Shown: positions 1 to 9,235, numbered from the stretch's first letter. The stretch: 49,950 bases of DNA from Desulfobulbaceae bacterium (GCA_002868945.1 PKTX01000003.1:1-49950), one strand, 5' to 3'. Notes: generated by a model from the letters alone, not told the origin. Numbers and translations: made by a program.

Positions 1-131
<131 letters not shown>

Positions 132-172
132 TTATACTGACTGTATTAAGTACAGCGGATAGACAAAAAAAA

Positions 173-248
173 TGGAGCTCACGACCGGAATTGAACCGGT
201 GACCTCATCCTTACCAAGGATGTGCTCTACCGACTGAGCTACGTGAGC
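173..248 (-). tRNA. tRNA-Thr (anticodon GGT)
   Basis: A full cloverleaf can be folded on the minus strand. The acceptor stem is GCTCACG/CGTGAGC, the D-arm is GCTCAG..GAGC, the anticodon loop TTGGTAA carries GGT, and the T-loop is TTCAATT. The 3' CCA is encoded (173-175). It is the last tRNA before tuf. Confidence 0.96.
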
Positions 249-263
249 TTCCCACAAATAAAC

Positions 264-339
264 TGGAGCGGGAAACGAGAATCGAACTCGCGACCCTCAG
301 CTTGGAAGGCTGATGCTCTACCAATTGAGCTATTCCCGC
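264..339 (-). tRNA. tRNA-Gly (anticodon TCC)
   Basis: Cloverleaf on the minus strand with acceptor stem GCGGGAA/TTCCCGC, anticodon stem TCAGC/GCTGA around loop CTTCCAA (anticodon TCC) and T-loop TTCGATT. The CCA end is encoded at 264-266. Confidence 0.96.
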
Positions 340-449
340 TGACAACCTCTTTCTATAAAATATAGAACAAGGAATATCGAACAGTGCAGCCGCCAAGCCG
401 ACTATTCGCCATTCCTTGTTCCATATGAACCCGTCAAGGGGTTAACAAG

Positions 450-534
<85 letters not shown>

Positions 535-692
535 ACATATAACAAAAGAGATACAGGTCATAATACCCGTACTCCATTCCACAACAGCTGGAACGTCCCT
601 CTTTCTCTCACTTTTTCCGACCGATCTTTCCGGTTCGGATATTCATGAAGTGAGCCTTATAGCATAAGGCTGAAAAATCATAAAGTAAAAAA

Positions 693-768
693 TGGAGCTG
701 GCGATGGGACTCGAACCCGCAACCTGCTGATTACAAATCAGCTGCTCTACCAATTGAGCTACGCCAGC
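693..768 (-). tRNA. tRNA-Thr (anticodon TGT)
   Basis: Cloverleaf on the minus strand with acceptor stem GCTGGCG/CGCCAGC, anticodon arm GCTGA-TTTGTAA-TCAGC carrying TGT, and encoded CCA at 693-695. It is the promoter-proximal member of the Thr-Tyr-Gly-Thr-tuf cluster. Confidence 0.96.
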
Positions 769-779
769 AGAGCCGAAAT

Positions 780-808
780 AAGTTAATCGCTCAGGTGGTA
801 AAATGCAA
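780..808 (-). promoter_or_regulatory. Possible sigma70 promoter of the tRNA-tuf cluster
   Basis: On the minus strand a TTGCAT box (803-808) and a TAACTT box (780-785) are separated by 17 bp, about 12 bp upstream of tRNA-Thr(TGT). The -35 is a fair match and the -10 is poor, so this is a candidate only. Its position between the qmoC terminator and the first tRNA is right for the cluster promoter. Confidence 0.35.
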
Positions 809-847
809 CACCTTTTTCACATTATTCACGAGAGATACCGGCACAAC

Positions 848-884
848 AAAAAAGAGGGGCGGGGAGTCTTCCCCACCCCTCTTC
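848..884 (-). terminator. Rho-independent terminator after qmoC
   Basis: GC-rich inverted repeat (GAGGGG-GGGG / CCCC-CCCCTC) followed on the minus strand by TTTTTT. It lies 17 bp beyond the qmoC stop and separates the sulfur operon from the tRNA-tuf unit. Confidence 0.85.
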
Positions 885-900
885 GACACTGCCGGAAAAC

Positions 901-2100
901 TTATCCTTCCTGCTTCTGAGTCACAAAGGCAGAATTGCGATAACGCTCAAAGGCGTAGGCAAAGGTCCGATAAACCAGATGGGCAAACTTGGTATAGGGC
1001 ATGTACAAGAAGAGCATCAGGACGGAAACAAGATGCAGGTAGTACATGAAGTAGGCCAAGGGCGGCACACCGATAAGGCGACAAAGCTCGGCGCCAAGAC
1101 CGGTGACACCGACAGCCATGATCTCGTAAATCAGGAACCAGTCGTAATAAGAGCCCTTTACGCCGCTTTTCTCCTCGGCAGCGGCCCGGTTCCCCCAAAG
1201 GATACCGATACCGACAATGAGGGCAATGGCCGAGACATTGGCCAGAATCTTGACTGGATTGAGCAGGCTCATGGGGCCATGCATGCCTTCAACAAAAAGG
1301 CCGACCACGTCCTGGGAGATGGCACTGTAGGCGGTAACAAAGAGCAGACCGATAAAGGCCAGCATCAGGGGCTTATGACCACGCACTCGATCGGCGTTTT
1401 CCGTACACTCGCGGAAACGCTTATGATCGATAATCTCCTTTATGGAAGGGACAAGGAAATCAACAACAAACTGCTTGGTGGAGGGCCGAAATTCTGCTGA
1501 AACATTATACTGTTTCTCCATCTCTTTCCACAGGGTGCTTACCCCACGGAACACCGAGAAAAGAGCAAGTCCCACGGCCGGCAGCATTATGAGATCGATG
1601 AAAAAGACGTTCTTCGCCAACCAGGGCCAGTCCCAATGGCCGAAGAATTGACTGAACCCCTGGTCCACCAGCTGATCCGATGAGGGCAGGTGCATGCCAC
1701 CGGAAATAAACCACATGACCAGGACGATAATGGCAGGCAGACCCACTGTCATGGGCAACATCTTCGGATCGCTTACCATCTTGGCCAGGCCGCTGGGAAA
1801 ACCATAGTGGGTGTACATATAGGCACGGATAGCGCCGAGTACGTCACCAGGTTTGGCGCCACGGGGACAGTAGGCCGTACAGTCTCCGCATTGATGGCAG
1901 AGAAGCACATCCGCATCGGCAACCAGCTTATCCTTGAGTCCCCACTGGGCCCAGATCATCTCCTTTCTGGGAAAGGGCTTCTTGTCGTCGGACAGCGGAC
2001 AGACCACGGAACAGGTGGCGCATTGATAGCACTTTTTCAGCGTATCGCCACCGGCGTTTTTCATATATTTGATGAAATCTAAATCAGGACTTACCCTCAT
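901..2100 (-). CDS. qmoC: QmoC, membrane subunit of the quinone-interacting oxidoreductase complex
   Basis: 399 aa. QmoC is the membrane-anchored subunit of QmoABC, which passes electrons from menaquinol toward APS reductase. The N-terminal ~85 residues are a HdrC-like ferredoxin domain with two four-Cys clusters: CYQCATCSVVCP (Cys24, 27, 30, 34) and CHQCGDCTAYCP (Cys68, 71, 74, 78). From about residue 105 the protein is hydrophobic, with several transmembrane helices and conserved His, typical of the cytochrome b (NarI-like) domain. The ATG at 2100 has a GAGGAGAG ribosome binding site. It is the last gene of qmoABC but is separated from qmoB by a terminator-like hairpin, so its expression may be lower or independent. 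Length and domain order are normal for the family. Confidence 0.96.
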   Translation of the reverse strand: MRVSPDLDFIKYMKNAGGDTLKKCYQCATCSVVCPLSDDKKPFPRKEMIWAQWGLKDKLVADADVLLCHQCGDCTAYCPRGAKPGDVLGAIRAYMYTHYGFPSGLAKMVSDPKMLPMTVGLPAIIVLVMWFISGGMHLPSSDQLVDQGFSQFFGHWDWPWLAKNVFFIDLIMLPAVGLALFSVFRGVSTLWKEMEKQYNVSAEFRPSTKQFVVDFLVPSIKEIIDHKRFRECTENADRVRGHKPLMLAFIGLLFVTAYSAISQDVVGLFVEGMHGPMSLLNPVKILANVSAIALIVGIGILWGNRAAAEEKSGVKGSYYDWFLIYEIMAVGVTGLGAELCRLIGVPPLAYFMYYLHLVSVLMLFLYMPYTKFAHLVYRTFAYAFERYRNSAFVTQKQEG

Positions 2101-2160
2101 TTTATCTCTCCTCTCTTGGTTATCCCGGCCTTCACCGGGTCAACCGGTGCCGAGTTCATC

Positions 2161-2208
2161 TTAAAAAAATTTGGTTGGCCATCGCCGCGAAGGGCAATGG
2201 CCAACCAA
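2161..2208 (-). terminator. Strong terminator-like hairpin between qmoB and qmoC
   Basis: On the minus strand TTGGTTGGCCATTGCC pairs with GGCGATGGCCAACCAA around a short loop and is followed by ATTTTTTT. The structure begins about 20 bp after the qmoB stop and ends about 60 bp before the qmoC start. By structure it is an intrinsic terminator inside the operon; it could act as a partial terminator or as an RNA-end stabiliser. Confidence 0.85.
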
Positions 2209-2227
2209 AAAGAGTAGCAACAAAGGA

Positions 2228-4477
2228 CTAGAAGCCTTTAAAAGGATTCGGTCCGAGCTCGAGGATTTCCTCAACAAACTCTTCGATGACCTCGGGCACC
2301 TTATTGTAGTCAGATATGGCAACCTGACGTACACCACAGCGCTCAGGTTCAAGGCCCAGGGTGCTCAAGGTATCACCGATGTTCTCCATACGCTTGGTGG
2401 CGATCTCGGAACCCTTGACAAAGTGACACTGGTAATCGTCACCATACTTACAGCCGAGCAGCAGGGCACCGTCCATACCGGCGGACAGGGCGTCACGGAT
2501 CCAGGCCATATTGACCGAGCCAAGGCAACGCACCGGAATAACCCTGATCAGGTTATTGACGGAATGCTTGCGCATGGCCGCCATATCCAGGGTCGGGTAG
2601 GCGTCGTTCTCACAGGCAAAGACGAGGATACGCAGCTTGTCGTCCTCATCCTCGGGAACCTCGATGGACTTCAGCATGGAGCCGACCAGGTCGATATTGT
2701 AATTCTTGAAGCCGATGATACGCTCGGGACAGGCACCCATACAGGTACCGCAACGACGACAACGGGTCGGGTTAGGTTTCGGGGTGCCCTTGGCATCGTC
2801 GTCCAGAGCGCCGAAAGGACATTCCTCTGTACAACGCTTACACTGGGTACAACGCTGAAAGAAGAACTCCGGATAGGTGGCGTCACCGGAACGGGGATGG
2901 ACTGCCACACCACGGTCGGCACACACCATGGCCTGAATGGCCTTGAGGGCGGCGCCGGTGGCGTCATCGATGGTCTCATCCATGTTCATGGCCTTGCGCA
3001 CACCACCACAGGTGTAGACACCGGTGCGGCGGGTCTCGTAGGGGAAGCAGATGAAGTGAGAATCGGCATAGCCATCAAAGAGGTCAAGGTCGAGGAAGGC
3101 TGGCCCCTGACGATAGGCCAGGTTGATGGAATGCTCATGCTTGGTGGTGGGCTCCATACCGGCGGCCAGAACAACCAGATCCACATCAAGCTCCAGATCC
3201 TCACCCAGCAGGGTATCCTTGGCCTTGACCGTGCCACCCTCAACGCCGGTGACTGTGGCCTTGGTCAGGAAGATACCATCATCCTGCTGGACGCCCTTGT
3301 AGAACAGCTCCATGTGACCGGGGGTGCGCATATGCTGATAAAGGACATAGGCCTTGGCATCGGGGTTGCTCTCCCGAACATACTTGGCCTGCTTCAGGGC
3401 TACCATGGAGGTCACCGAGTTGGCATAGGGAAAGTCCATGTCATGCTCTTCGCCGCCGGGGCTCATCACAAAGGCCACGGAATTGACACCGGAGAGCTTG
3501 CCCTCTTTGGCCATCTTCTCGAATTCGGCGTTGGTGACCACCTTGTCATTGCTGCCATGGCCAAGATGCTCATACTCGGAGACATCGGCGGGAACCCAAC
3601 CGGTGGCCAGGATAACAGCGCCGAACTTCTGGGCCTCGGGATTCTCTTCCATATAGCCCTTATATCCCTTGTTGGGATCTTCCATTTCACCCTTGTCGAT
3701 CTTATCCTGCTCATCAACACCGACCTTGGCCGGCGCATCCCACTCTGTGCTGGTGCCGGTAGGCTTCAGGGTCACGGAAAAATCACCGGGTGCGCCGCCA
3801 ATACGGGCAACTTCCGTACCGGTGATAATGGAGATGTTGTCATGTGCCTCAACAGCAGCGATCATGGCACCGATGGTGGGCTCCTCAAGCTCGGCATAAG
3901 GTGCCTTGGTGGGGAACTGCTTGGCCCAACCCAAGGCCTTACCGCCGATCTGGTCGGCCTTTTCAACGATGGTGACCTTGTAGCCGGCCTTGGCGGCCTC
4001 GGTGGCAGCGGTAATACCGGCAATACCACCACCCATCACCAGAATCTCCCGGTTCAGGGTCTCAAGCTTATAGGGCTCGGGCAGCTCGGTCTTCTTGGCC
4101 TCGGTGCAGGCCATGCGAACATTGTCGGCAGCCTGCTCGGTGGTGAATTCCTTGACCGTATCGGCATCGCGCTCCTCGGAAGGCTTCTCGGCACACCAGG
4201 CCGCACCCTCACGGATATTAGCACGCACCGTGATTTTATCATCACCGAAATTGAACTCCTGCTGCATGACGCGGGGGGAACAGGCACAAACGACAACGGT
4301 ATTGACACCGCCGTCAACATCGGCCTGGATCATCTCACGACCGGCGGCGGAGCAGAGGGCATCATGGGTCTTGGCCTCAAAGCCAAGCTCGGAAGCTGCC
4401 CCTACCAGGGCCTCCATATCAACGGCATCAGCGATGCCGCAACCTGAACATATATATGTACCAAATACTTTTGACAT
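2228..4477 (-). CDS. qmoB: QmoB, HdrA/MvhD-like flavin iron-sulfur subunit
   Basis: 749 aa soluble subunit of the Qmo complex, related to heterodisulfide reductase HdrA fused to an MvhD-like domain. An N-terminal Cys pair (ICSGCG, Cys10/13) opens the protein. The FAD dinucleotide-binding motif GGGIAG lies at residues 149-154. Two ferredoxin clusters, CTQCKRCTEECP and CRRCGTCMGACP, lie in the last third. The C-terminal ~130 residues (from about ...DDKLRILVFACEN) are the MvhD-like [2Fe-2S] region with Cys residues such as VRCLGSVN. The gene follows qmoA with an 11-bp gap and must be co-transcribed. It carries electrons between QmoC/QmoA and AprAB. No truncation is seen. Confidence 0.96.
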   Translation of the reverse strand: MSKVFGTYICSGCGIADAVDMEALVGAASELGFEAKTHDALCSAAGREMIQADVDGGVNTVVVCACSPRVMQQEFNFGDDKITVRANIREGAAWCAEKPSEERDADTVKEFTTEQAADNVRMACTEAKKTELPEPYKLETLNREILVMGGGIAGITAATEAAKAGYKVTIVEKADQIGGKALGWAKQFPTKAPYAELEEPTIGAMIAAVEAHDNISIITGTEVARIGGAPGDFSVTLKPTGTSTEWDAPAKVGVDEQDKIDKGEMEDPNKGYKGYMEENPEAQKFGAVILATGWVPADVSEYEHLGHGSNDKVVTNAEFEKMAKEGKLSGVNSVAFVMSPGGEEHDMDFPYANSVTSMVALKQAKYVRESNPDAKAYVLYQHMRTPGHMELFYKGVQQDDGIFLTKATVTGVEGGTVKAKDTLLGEDLELDVDLVVLAAGMEPTTKHEHSINLAYRQGPAFLDLDLFDGYADSHFICFPYETRRTGVYTCGGVRKAMNMDETIDDATGAALKAIQAMVCADRGVAVHPRSGDATYPEFFFQRCTQCKRCTEECPFGALDDDAKGTPKPNPTRCRRCGTCMGACPERIIGFKNYNIDLVGSMLKSIEVPEDEDDKLRILVFACENDAYPTLDMAAMRKHSVNNLIRVIPVRCLGSVNMAWIRDALSAGMDGALLLGCKYGDDYQCHFVKGSEIATKRMENIGDTLSTLGLEPERCGVRQVAISDYNKVPEVIEEFVEEILELGPNPFKGF

Positions 4478-4488
4478 TGATCTTCCTC

Positions 4489-5739
4489 CTAGCGTCCAGC
4501 CTGAATGGCTTTCATTGCGGCCGCAGTAGAACTCTGGGCGCAGGTTACAACGTCAGCTGCCTTTTTCGCGCAGCCACATGAAATCATGCCGGCATCCGGG
4601 TTGCTGACGATGAATCCGGAAGAATCCACATCAAGACCAAGTTCAGCAGCCTGGGCCTTGGCAGCAGGCTCCATACCGGTTGCCAGCACGCAGAGATCAA
4701 CCTTCTGGCTGACCTTGTCACCTGTCACGGCATTCTCGGCGATCATGGTAACACCACCATCCTCTTCCGCAACAATATCGGCCACCTTGCCCTTGATAAA
4801 ATGGACATTCTCATCGGCCATGATCTTTTCACGGAACTTCTCATACTTACCCGGCGTACGAAGATCTATGTAGAACACATAGATGGGCGCCTCGGGGTAC
4901 CGTTCACGGATATAGGTGATCTGCTTCATGGTGGCCATGCAGCAGATATAGGAGCAATACTCAAGATGATTTTCATCACGAGAGCCGGCACACTGGACAA
5001 AACCAAAGCTCTCGGGTTCCTTGTCATCACCGGGCCGGAGAATCTTGCCGGTGGTGGGACCATTGGGAGAGGCAAGGCGCTCCATCTGCATATTGGTGAT
5101 AATGGCCTTGGAGGAGTTTACCTTGAGGTTTTCAAGCTTTTCGGCATCATAGGGCGTCCAACCGGTGGCCCAGACAACGGAGTCGACATTCAGGGTGAAT
5201 TCCTCCTCAGTCATATCGGTATCAATGGCATCATACTTACAGGCGCCCTTGATCGCCTCCAGGGTTTCGGCGCTACAGGCATCCTTGTCAAGGACATACT
5301 TGGCAGGAAAGGCCATGTCATGGGGACGATAGATGGCCTTGGACTTGTTCATGCCGAAGTTGAAATCATTGTCACGCTCATCAGCGCAGGCATCCACACA
5401 GTCCCCGCAGCAGGTGCAGTTGTTGTTGACATAACGAGGAGCAGTCACACAGGTCACCTCGTAGTTACCTGCGGAACCGGAAACGCTCTTCACGGTCGTC
5501 ATGTTGTACATGCGGATATTACGATTGGCTCTTATTCTTTTGAATTGAATCTCAAGACCGCACGTGGGGGGGCAAAGTTTAGGAAAATACTGATTGAGCT
5601 GGGCTACACGGCCGCCCATATAGGGATTCTTCTCAACCAGAAAAACGTCCTTTCCTACCTCTGCGGCTTCCAGGGCTGCAGTGAGACCGCTGATGCCTCC
5701 ACCAACGACCAGCACTGATCCAGAACTCTGATCTGTCAT
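4489..5739 (-). CDS. qmoA: QmoA, HdrA-like flavoprotein subunit
   Basis: 416 aa, the usual size for QmoA. It starts MTDQSSGSVLVVGGGISG, with the FAD-binding GGGISG at residues 13-18. A CPPTCG stretch near residue 56 and a CTCCGDCVDACADE cluster near residue 118 fit the iron-sulfur/flavin architecture of HdrA-type subunits. It interacts with QmoB and QmoC and, by family knowledge, with AprAB. The ATG at 5739 is preceded by GGAGGAG at 5744-5750. It is the first gene of qmoABC, downstream of aprA and beyond a terminator (6043-6084), so qmo probably has its own promoter or depends on readthrough. Confidence 0.96.
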   Translation of the reverse strand: MTDQSSGSVLVVGGGISGLTAALEAAEVGKDVFLVEKNPYMGGRVAQLNQYFPKLCPPTCGLEIQFKRIRANRNIRMYNMTTVKSVSGSAGNYEVTCVTAPRYVNNNCTCCGDCVDACADERDNDFNFGMNKSKAIYRPHDMAFPAKYVLDKDACSAETLEAIKGACKYDAIDTDMTEEEFTLNVDSVVWATGWTPYDAEKLENLKVNSSKAIITNMQMERLASPNGPTTGKILRPGDDKEPESFGFVQCAGSRDENHLEYCSYICCMATMKQITYIRERYPEAPIYVFYIDLRTPGKYEKFREKIMADENVHFIKGKVADIVAEEDGGVTMIAENAVTGDKVSQKVDLCVLATGMEPAAKAQAAELGLDVDSSGFIVSNPDAGMISCGCAKKAADVVTCAQSSTAAAMKAIQAGR

Positions 5740-5777
5740 GCCACTCCTCCATTTAGGAAAAAAGTATTAATAAAACC

Positions 5778-5807
5778 CTATCCTTTCCCACAAATGCCTC
5801 TCGTCAT
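5778..5807 (-). other. Mini-ORF in the qmoA leader
   Basis: Nine codons, MTRGICGKG then TAG, preceded by GGAGGAGA. The block GGAGGAG..TGGCATGAC is nearly repeated 70 bp further on at the true qmoA start. It could be a leader peptide or just a duplicated start region. The rest of 5740-6042 shows AT-rich sequence with possible promoter boxes (ATAATA around 5843) but nothing firm. Confidence 0.3.
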
Positions 5808-6042
5808 GCCATCTCTCCTCCGGGGCAGACAAAAGAAATCTTATTATGCGTGGGACGTTCAGGAAATTAACAATTTAGCCATAGTCCTTTACCAGAAACT
5901 GAATGGCAAATCAATAAGAAAGAAGCCCTTGGCGCGGCTCTCATCCAGCTTGGGCGCAGCAGGGCAAAATCCGCCTTGCCCGACCCACCAGGCAGCCTCT
6001 GACAGACAGACCACGGCCCCTGTTTCAGGGTGGCGGAAAAAA

Positions 6043-6084
6043 GACAAAAAAAACCCGGTCGCCTTACGGCGACCGGGTTTTTCT
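6043..6084 (-). terminator. Rho-independent terminator after aprA
   Basis: A 13-bp perfect stem (AAACCCGGTCGCC / GGCGACCGGGTTT, 6051-6063 with 6068-6080) with a 4-nt loop, followed on the minus strand by a T-run. It lies 40 bp beyond the aprA stop. The stem is flanked by A- and T-runs on both sides, so it could work in both directions. Confidence 0.92.
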
Positions 6085-6119
6085 AAGCAACGAGTAAATA
6101 ATCGCTTATCGGTACTGGA

Positions 6120-8135
6120 TTAGATCCAGGGCTCAGTCTCAACGATGTTGATACACTCAACCTTCTCGCACTTCCACTCCTGGGTCTTAGGATCGAAAGT
6201 GGAGTTAACAAACGCCTTCCAGTTCTCGTCATCACAGACGGGATAGTCAGAGCGATAGTAGAATCCGGGGTAACGAGATTCCTTACGGAACTCGATGTGA
6301 CGGATATGGGTCTCAACACACCAGATGCGGTGGTAGTTCTCCCAGCAGCGCAGCAGCTCATGGAGGTCGCCGGCAGCCATCTTCTCGGCATCTTCGCGGA
6401 GCAGACGGAGGAGGTCAAGACAGATATTGAGAAGCTTGCCTGAGGTCATGTAGTAGGTGGCAACACCACCACCATACTCATCAGTGGCCTTCATGAGACG
6501 CATCATGATGCCGGCAGGCTTGCAGTAGTTGGGGTTAACGTCGGCAGCAGTGGTGGCACCAACATGCTCATGGTAACGCTTAACCGGTGCGTAAACCTCG
6601 TCGGCCAGCTCCTGAGCGGTCTGGGCAAGCTCAGGGGTAAAGTCGGCGTTGTCGCGGCAGTACTTAACCATCTGCTTGGCAACAATACGACCCTCGGCAT
6701 GAGAACCGGAGGAGAACTTATGACCGGAAGCACCAACACCGTCACCGGCGGTGAACAGACCGTCAACAGTGGTCATACGGTTGTAGCCCCACTTGTACTT
6801 GTGAGAACGGGGACCATCAACGTCCGGTACCCAATCCTCATCCGGACCGGAGGTCCAGATACCACAGCAACCGGAGTGAGATCCGAGCATGTAAGGTTCG
6901 GTGGGCATAATCTCGGAACCAATCTTCTCAGGCTCGATGTCCATACCGGCCCACAGACCAGCCTGACCAACAGACATATCCAGGAAGTCTTCCCAAGCCT
7001 CTGACTCAAGATGCTTCCAGAACTTCTTAACGGCCTTCTCGTCCATACCAGCCTCACGGCGCTCGTCCAGGAAGGCGTTGAGGGCAACGTCTGTAGCCAT
7101 GTAGATGGGACCGCGACCCTCTTTCAGCTCGTTGAGCATCAGATGGTTACGCAGACAGGTGGGGGTAACGGCGGACTGACCGTAAGGCATGAACTTGGAA
7201 AGCTCGTCCTTGACGGAGTCGCTGTTTGCATAGAACTCACCAAGACCATTCTGTACCTTGGCCTTGAAGAGGAGGAACCATGCACCAACCGGACCATAAC
7301 CATCCTTGAAGCGGGCCGGGGTGAAACGATTCTCCATCATGGTCAGAGTGGCGCCGACCTGAGCACACATGGTGTAGGTGGAACCGGCATTCCATACGGG
7401 ATACCAGGCACGACCTTTACCCTCACCAGTGGAACGGGGACGGAAGATGTTAACCGCGCCACCGCAGGCTACCAGGGCAGTCTTGCAGGTGAAGACATAT
7501 ACCTTGTTCTCACGGGTGGAGAAACCAACCGCACCAGCGATCTGATTCTCTTTGTTTTTGTCAAGAAGCATCTTAACGATGAAAACACGCTCAAGGCAAT
7601 TGTCTTCACCAAGAGCAGTCTTGGCAGGCTCGGCAACGATGCACTTGTAGGACTCACCGTTGATCATGATCTGCCACTTACCGGTACGTACCGGCTGGCC
7701 GCCTTCACGCAGGGAAGGAGCAGGCTTGGCACCATCAAGGTTCTCGCCGTCAGCGTCTTTCTTCCAGATGGGCAGGCCCCACTCTTCGAAAAGCTTAACA
7801 GACTCATCAACGTGACGACCGAGGTCGTAGATGAGGTCTTCGCGAACAACACCCATGAGATCGTTACGAACCATTTTCACGTAGTTCTCGATAACGTTCT
7901 CACCGATGTAGGTATTGATAGCGGACAGACCCTGGGCAACTGCACCGGAACGCTCCATGGAGGCCTTGTCAACCAGAGTAATCTTGAGGCTGTCATCGGC
8001 CCACTTTTTGATCTCAAAAGCGGTACCACAAGCAGCCATACCACCACCAACGATCAGGACGTCGGTAGCGATCTCAACTACTTCCGGATTAGGATCAGCG
8101 TTGATCTCACCTTTTGGTTTATTAGGTAATGCCAT
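6120..8135 (-). CDS. aprA: Adenylylsulfate (APS) reductase, alpha subunit
   Basis: 671 aa, the normal AprA length. It is the catalytic FAD subunit that reduces APS to sulfite and AMP (reversible in sulfur-oxidising or disproportionating organisms), in the cytoplasm. The FAD dinucleotide fold motif GGGMAACG is at residues 30-37 and ERSGAVAQGLSAIN follows near residue 76, as in the fumarate reductase/AprA flavoprotein family. The C-terminal region ends ..KVECINIVETEPWI, typical for AprA. The ATG at 8135 has an AAGGAG site. It follows aprB by 59 bp in one transcription unit. Confidence 0.98.
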   Translation of the reverse strand: MALPNKPKGEINADPNPEVVEIATDVLIVGGGMAACGTAFEIKKWADDSLKITLVDKASMERSGAVAQGLSAINTYIGENVIENYVKMVRNDLMGVVREDLIYDLGRHVDESVKLFEEWGLPIWKKDADGENLDGAKPAPSLREGGQPVRTGKWQIMINGESYKCIVAEPAKTALGEDNCLERVFIVKMLLDKNKENQIAGAVGFSTRENKVYVFTCKTALVACGGAVNIFRPRSTGEGKGRAWYPVWNAGSTYTMCAQVGATLTMMENRFTPARFKDGYGPVGAWFLLFKAKVQNGLGEFYANSDSVKDELSKFMPYGQSAVTPTCLRNHLMLNELKEGRGPIYMATDVALNAFLDERREAGMDEKAVKKFWKHLESEAWEDFLDMSVGQAGLWAGMDIEPEKIGSEIMPTEPYMLGSHSGCCGIWTSGPDEDWVPDVDGPRSHKYKWGYNRMTTVDGLFTAGDGVGASGHKFSSGSHAEGRIVAKQMVKYCRDNADFTPELAQTAQELADEVYAPVKRYHEHVGATTAADVNPNYCKPAGIMMRLMKATDEYGGGVATYYMTSGKLLNICLDLLRLLREDAEKMAAGDLHELLRCWENYHRIWCVETHIRHIEFRKESRYPGFYYRSDYPVCDDENWKAFVNSTFDPKTQEWKCEKVECINIVETEPWI

Positions 8136-8194
8136 ATTGAAATCTCCTTAAAATAGAAATTTTAAAATTAATTTAGATTCCGTTAACCCGCAGA

Positions 8195-8623
8195 TTACTT
8201 TGCAAGCATAGTGGGCTGGGGAAGCTCGGCCTCGAGGAGCAGACGCTCGTCATCAAGGTTGTCGCCTTTCTCACCAACGTAGGCGTTGGCAGCACCTTCA
8301 GCGGTGGTACGTACAGGGAACTTGAAGCGCTTCATGGCACCGTTACGGAACTTGACAGTCCACATAATGGAGTCAGCACTTCTCATGGGATGAACCTGAC
8401 CACCCATGGGTACGAAGTCATCGTAACCACGAACAGCGATTGCACCCTGAGGGCAGATCTTAACACAGGAGTAGCATTCCCAACAGGCATCAGGCTCCTG
8501 ATTGTAGGCCTTCATCTCCTCTTTGTTAAGAACCATCAGGTCGTTCGGGCAAATGTACATACAAGCAGTCTTGTCACCACCCTTGCAACCGTCACATTTG
8601 GAAGGATCAACATAACTTGGCAT
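8195..8623 (-). CDS. aprB: Adenylylsulfate (APS) reductase, beta subunit
   Basis: 142 aa. AprB carries two [4Fe-4S] clusters that feed electrons to the FAD of AprA. Cluster ligands are visible in KCDGCKGGDKTACMYICP near the N-terminus and CWECYSCVKICPQGA near residue 48, followed by the AprB-specific tail with VHPMRSADSIMWTVKFR. The start ATG at 8623 has a perfect AGGAGG site 7 nt upstream. It is the first gene of the aprBA unit and is preceded by a long leader. Confidence 0.98.
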   Translation of the reverse strand: MPSYVDPSKCDGCKGGDKTACMYICPNDLMVLNKEEMKAYNQEPDACWECYSCVKICPQGAIAVRGYDDFVPMGGQVHPMRSADSIMWTVKFRNGAMKRFKFPVRTTAEGAANAYVGEKGDNLDDERLLLEAELPQPTMLAK

Positions 8624-8915
8624 TAAAATACCTCCTCAAAGGATTAATTTTTGATCTCACTTCTAGGGCGAAATCTGTCTTCTAAACCAATCGACTAAAA
8701 AATGCCGGAATACCTGCAGCAGGTAAACCTTACCTGCCGACCCAACACCTCGAAGCCGTAAAAAGCACCATTATCACGTAAATGGGCGGCCAAAAACCGA
8801 AGCTCATCTCCACCAACTAACACACTGTTATCATGAACTTTTTCCAGAACGTCCCTGATAATCTGCGTGGAACAGGTGCAAAAAATGAGTAGGGCTTCAT
8901 TTTCTAGCCCTTAGT

Positions 8916-8944
8916 TCTATAAAATTTCGCCATCATAATGTCAA
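8916..8944 (-). promoter_or_regulatory. Sigma70 promoter of aprBA with a long 5' leader
   Basis: On the minus strand TTGACA (8939-8944) and TATAGA (8916-8921) are separated by exactly 17 bp, a near-consensus promoter. Transcription should start near 8909, giving a leader of about 285 nt before aprB. The leader opens with a small hairpin (AGGGCT/AGCCCT, about 8894-8914) and contains an 8-bp stem (GCAGGTAA/TTACCTGC, 8719-8737). No gene is seen in 8624-9235. Confidence 0.75.
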
Positions 8945-9235
8945 GAGAAAAACTACCGGGCAAACGGGCAAAGAAGCCGGCCAAGACAGCAGCCCTTCAG
9001 GGGCCAACCGCCACACCATTTGAGTCGGATGGCCCAACAAAATCACATGGATACGGCTATTTCTTTTTTTCAATCTATAAATACAATTGACAACCCCCCC
9101 CTGCCGTGCTTACTTGTTTGACCTTGTTAAAACAGGAGTGAACAGGCATTCAACCAAACTCTACTAGAATCCTATCCGCCTGATATCAAGTTATTTATTT
9201 TTCGATTTAACTCACCACGTCAAGAGGTTGCTTTT

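Noticed and set aside
2171-4447. 758-codon plus-strand open frame opposite qmoB
   Set aside because: Low-complexity Gly/Leu/His-rich translation with no motif. It is the antisense shadow of a well-supported gene with strong codon bias.
8719-8737. Hairpin in the apr leader as a terminator
   Set aside because: The stem is not directly followed by a U-run; the nearest T-run is about 17 nt away, so termination is not supported.
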